From contig VHIT02000021.1 in NCBI GenBank assembly GCA_009768925.2, positions 62,001 to 126,000 of the forward strand: a stretch of DNA of 64,000 nucleotides, in the 5' to 3' direction. Below, in pieces: positions 62,712-64,000 of the stretch. Under the pieces are notes generated by a model. That model saw only the letters and a list, made by a program, of their open reading frames with translations. It did no database searches and had not been told where the DNA came from. This DNA is from Cryptosporidium bovis. Lineage: Eukaryota; Apicomplexa; Conoidasida; Eucoccidiorida; Cryptosporidiidae. A program made the position numbers and the translations under genes. How positions within the stretch are numbered: the stretch's first letter is position 1; each line of letters begins with the position of its first letter.

Positions 62712-64000
62712 TTAACTCCCGTTTTTTCTTGTTTTTTTAATATTGCCTTGATTCTCATTTGTTATTGTGTCAAACAAAAATTTAGAAGTATGAACACCTG
62801 TTCTATTTTCTTTTTCGATAAGTCCTCCTCCTAAAACATGCACCTTTTTTGAACTATTTTTGTCATTAAAATTATTTTTACTTCCTGTTTGCATCTGATT
62901 TCTTACTAGTGTTATTATATTTGCTAAAGATGAGTACGATGATGATGCTGTATTATTATTACTATTACTATTATTATTATTATTATTCCAAAATCCATTC
63001 AACTCATTACTTTTACCATTTCCAGAAATATATTTTGGCTTAGAAGATGAATACTTCTCTGGATAATAAGCTCTTAAGGATATTACTGGTCCATTATTTC
63101 TTTTTTGATCATCAGAAACAGGATTGTTCGGAACATCTTTTGAAAGCTTTTCATTTAAATTATTCATTCTCACTAATTTAACTGATGAATTTGAGCTGTA
63201 AAATGCAGATGATGATGAAGATGACGATGATGATGAAGACGATGATGAAGATGATGAAGATGATGAAGATGATGAAGATGATGAAGATGATGAAGATGAT
63301 GAAGATGATGAAGATGATGATGATGATGATGAAAACAAATTGTCATTCTTATATACATCATCAAAATCAGTTTCACCATATATATGTAAAATACTACTTG
63401 ATAAATTTTTCTGATTCTGATTAAATTGAGACTCAAAAGAATTTTCATCAGAATCAAAAAGAGGTGAAGATTGAACATAGTATCTTTCAGATAAAGTTGT
63501 ATCACCATTTCTTTTTTTCCCATTCACGTTTCCTCTATTCAAATGACTATTATCTCTATCTTCTCTATCCAATTTTTTCATATATATATCTTTGCATTCA
63601 ATTATAGATGTTGTTTTCAATTTATTATTCTCAGCATCATTATTATTGAATGGCTCATTTTCTTGACTTTCTAACAATTCAATGATACTTTTATCATCAG
63701 AAGATTGACTATACTGAGAACCACTGAACATTGTATTTTTTAGATTTTTAGAACCTTGACTTTCTTTATTATTTGTTGAAGCTATGTAGTCATTTAAATT
63801 TAAATTAGTTTGTATTGAAGGTCTTCTTTGTTGTGAATAGTTTCTCTGATACAAATGACCAAAATTTGAATTGTTAATATGAACATCATTATTTTCAATT
63901 CTATTAAATATATTTGACCTATTTCCAGATTTATACGTAGAATTAGAAGAACCATCATTATAAGCAAAATTTGTTAAATCTACGTATTCTGAATTATAAT
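62712..64000 (-). CDS. Ser-run low-complexity protein (partial, N-terminus outside window)
   Basis: The frame stays open from the stop at 62712 to the window edge (about 429 codons), and no ATG in it is clearly the start. It therefore continues beyond 64000. Composition is Ser/Asn/Lys-rich. The key feature is an uninterrupted run of 42 serines (63207-63332). Other short motifs are NFAYNDGSSNSTY near the edge, QSSDDKSIIELLESQENEPF and, at the C-terminus, HVLGGGLIEKENRTGVHTS followed by KKTRKNGS. No folded domain is evident. The C-terminal basic end and disordered body would fit a nuclear or cytosolic protein. Function unknown. Confidence 0.62.
   Translation of the reverse strand, partial: YNSEYVDLTNFAYNDGSSNSTYKSGNRSNIFNRIENNDVHINNSNFGHLYQRNYSQQRRPSIQTNLNLNDYIASTNNKESQGSKNLKNTMFSGSQYSQSSDDKSIIELLESQENEPFNNNDAENNKLKTTSIIECKDIYMKKLDREDRDNSHLNRGNVNGKKRNGDTTLSERYYVQSSPLFDSDENSFESQFNQNQKNLSSSILHIYGETDFDDVYKNDNLFSSSSSSSSSSSSSSSSSSSSSSSSSSSSSSSSSSSSSSSSSSAFYSSNSSVKLVRMNNLNEKLSKDVPNNPVSDDQKRNNGPVISLRAYYPEKYSSSKPKYISGNGKSNELNGFWNNNNNNSNSNNNTASSSYSSLANIITLVRNQMQTGSKNNFNDKNSSKKVHVLGGGLIEKENRTGVHTSKFLFDTITNENQGNIKKTRKNGS
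63207..63332 (-). repeat. Trinucleotide microsatellite coding a 42-serine run
   Basis: 126 bp of TCA/TCT/TCG codons on the minus strand (TGA/AGA/CGA on the plus strand). It is mostly a regular TCA-TCA-TCT nine-base pattern, with pure TCA at the N-terminal end of the run. The other frames are also open (His/Leu on the minus strand, Met/Lys on the plus strand), which is a by-product of the repeat. Confidence 0.9.

Noticed and set aside
63173-63523. His/Leu-rich minus-strand ORF and Met/Lys-rich plus-strand ORF over the serine repeat
   Set aside because: Both are frame shadows of the trinucleotide repeat; the serine frame is the one that stays open over more than 1.2 kb.

Overview
The window looks like a nuclear chromosome segment of an apicomplexan parasite, most probably Cryptosporidium. 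This is inferred from gene style, not from a marker gene. The DNA is very A+T-rich on all scales, genes are packed head to tail with gaps of roughly 0.1-1.5 kb, and most are single long ORFs. The few introns are short GT-AG introns. Proteins carry Asn, Lys and Ser runs, and promoters contain GGCGC/CCGCC (E2F-like), GTGGGG (G-box) and TGCATGCA (ApiAP2-type) words known from Cryptosporidium promoters. I see no rRNA, tRNA, transposon, virus-like element or CRISPR.

Layout. 1-11 kb: a partial Sel1-repeat ER protein (Hrd3/SEL1L-like, minus), a six-exon ITP pyrophosphatase (plus), a membrane-anchored M14 zinc carboxypeptidase (plus) and EMC2 (minus). 11-26 kb: a secreted orphan (plus) whose 3' end overlaps a very large Gemin5-like protein (minus), a DHX33-like DEAH helicase (plus) and an M16 insulinase-like protein lacking the zinc motif (minus). 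26-38.4 kb: a four-exon, probably myristoylated and palmitoylated helical-repeat protein (minus), a secreted helical orphan (plus), a three-exon gamma-tubulin complex component 4 (plus), a beta-adaptin without an ear domain (plus) and a three-exon Tudor/PWWP-like protein (minus).

39-64 kb: a RING E3 (plus), ORC1 with BAH and AAA+ domains (minus), a HOOK-type adaptor and a diacylglycerol kinase in tandem (plus), a START-like protein (minus), a TRAIP-like RING/coiled-coil E3 with a C-terminal PIP-like motif (minus), the AP-5 mu subunit (plus), another secreted orphan (plus), an Elongin-A-like protein (minus), a coiled-coil orphan (minus) and a Ser-run protein that leaves the window (minus).

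Functional themes. ER protein biogenesis and quality control (SEL1-like, EMC2), membrane traffic (beta-adaptin, AP-5 mu, HOOK, START-like), replication and genome integrity (ORC1, TRAIP-like, ITPase), RNA metabolism (Gemin5-like, DHX33-like), microtubule nucleation (GCP4) and parasite-specific secreted proteins. There is no operon logic. Many genes are divergent pairs sharing an intergenic region, and almost every region upstream of a gene has one or more E2F-like words, while the convergent gaps I read have none.

Gene models that go beyond single ORFs (ITPase, myristoylated repeat protein, GCP4, Tudor/PWWP-like) were built by hand from splice signals, reading phase and domain continuity. Homology calls are by motif recognition without database searches.
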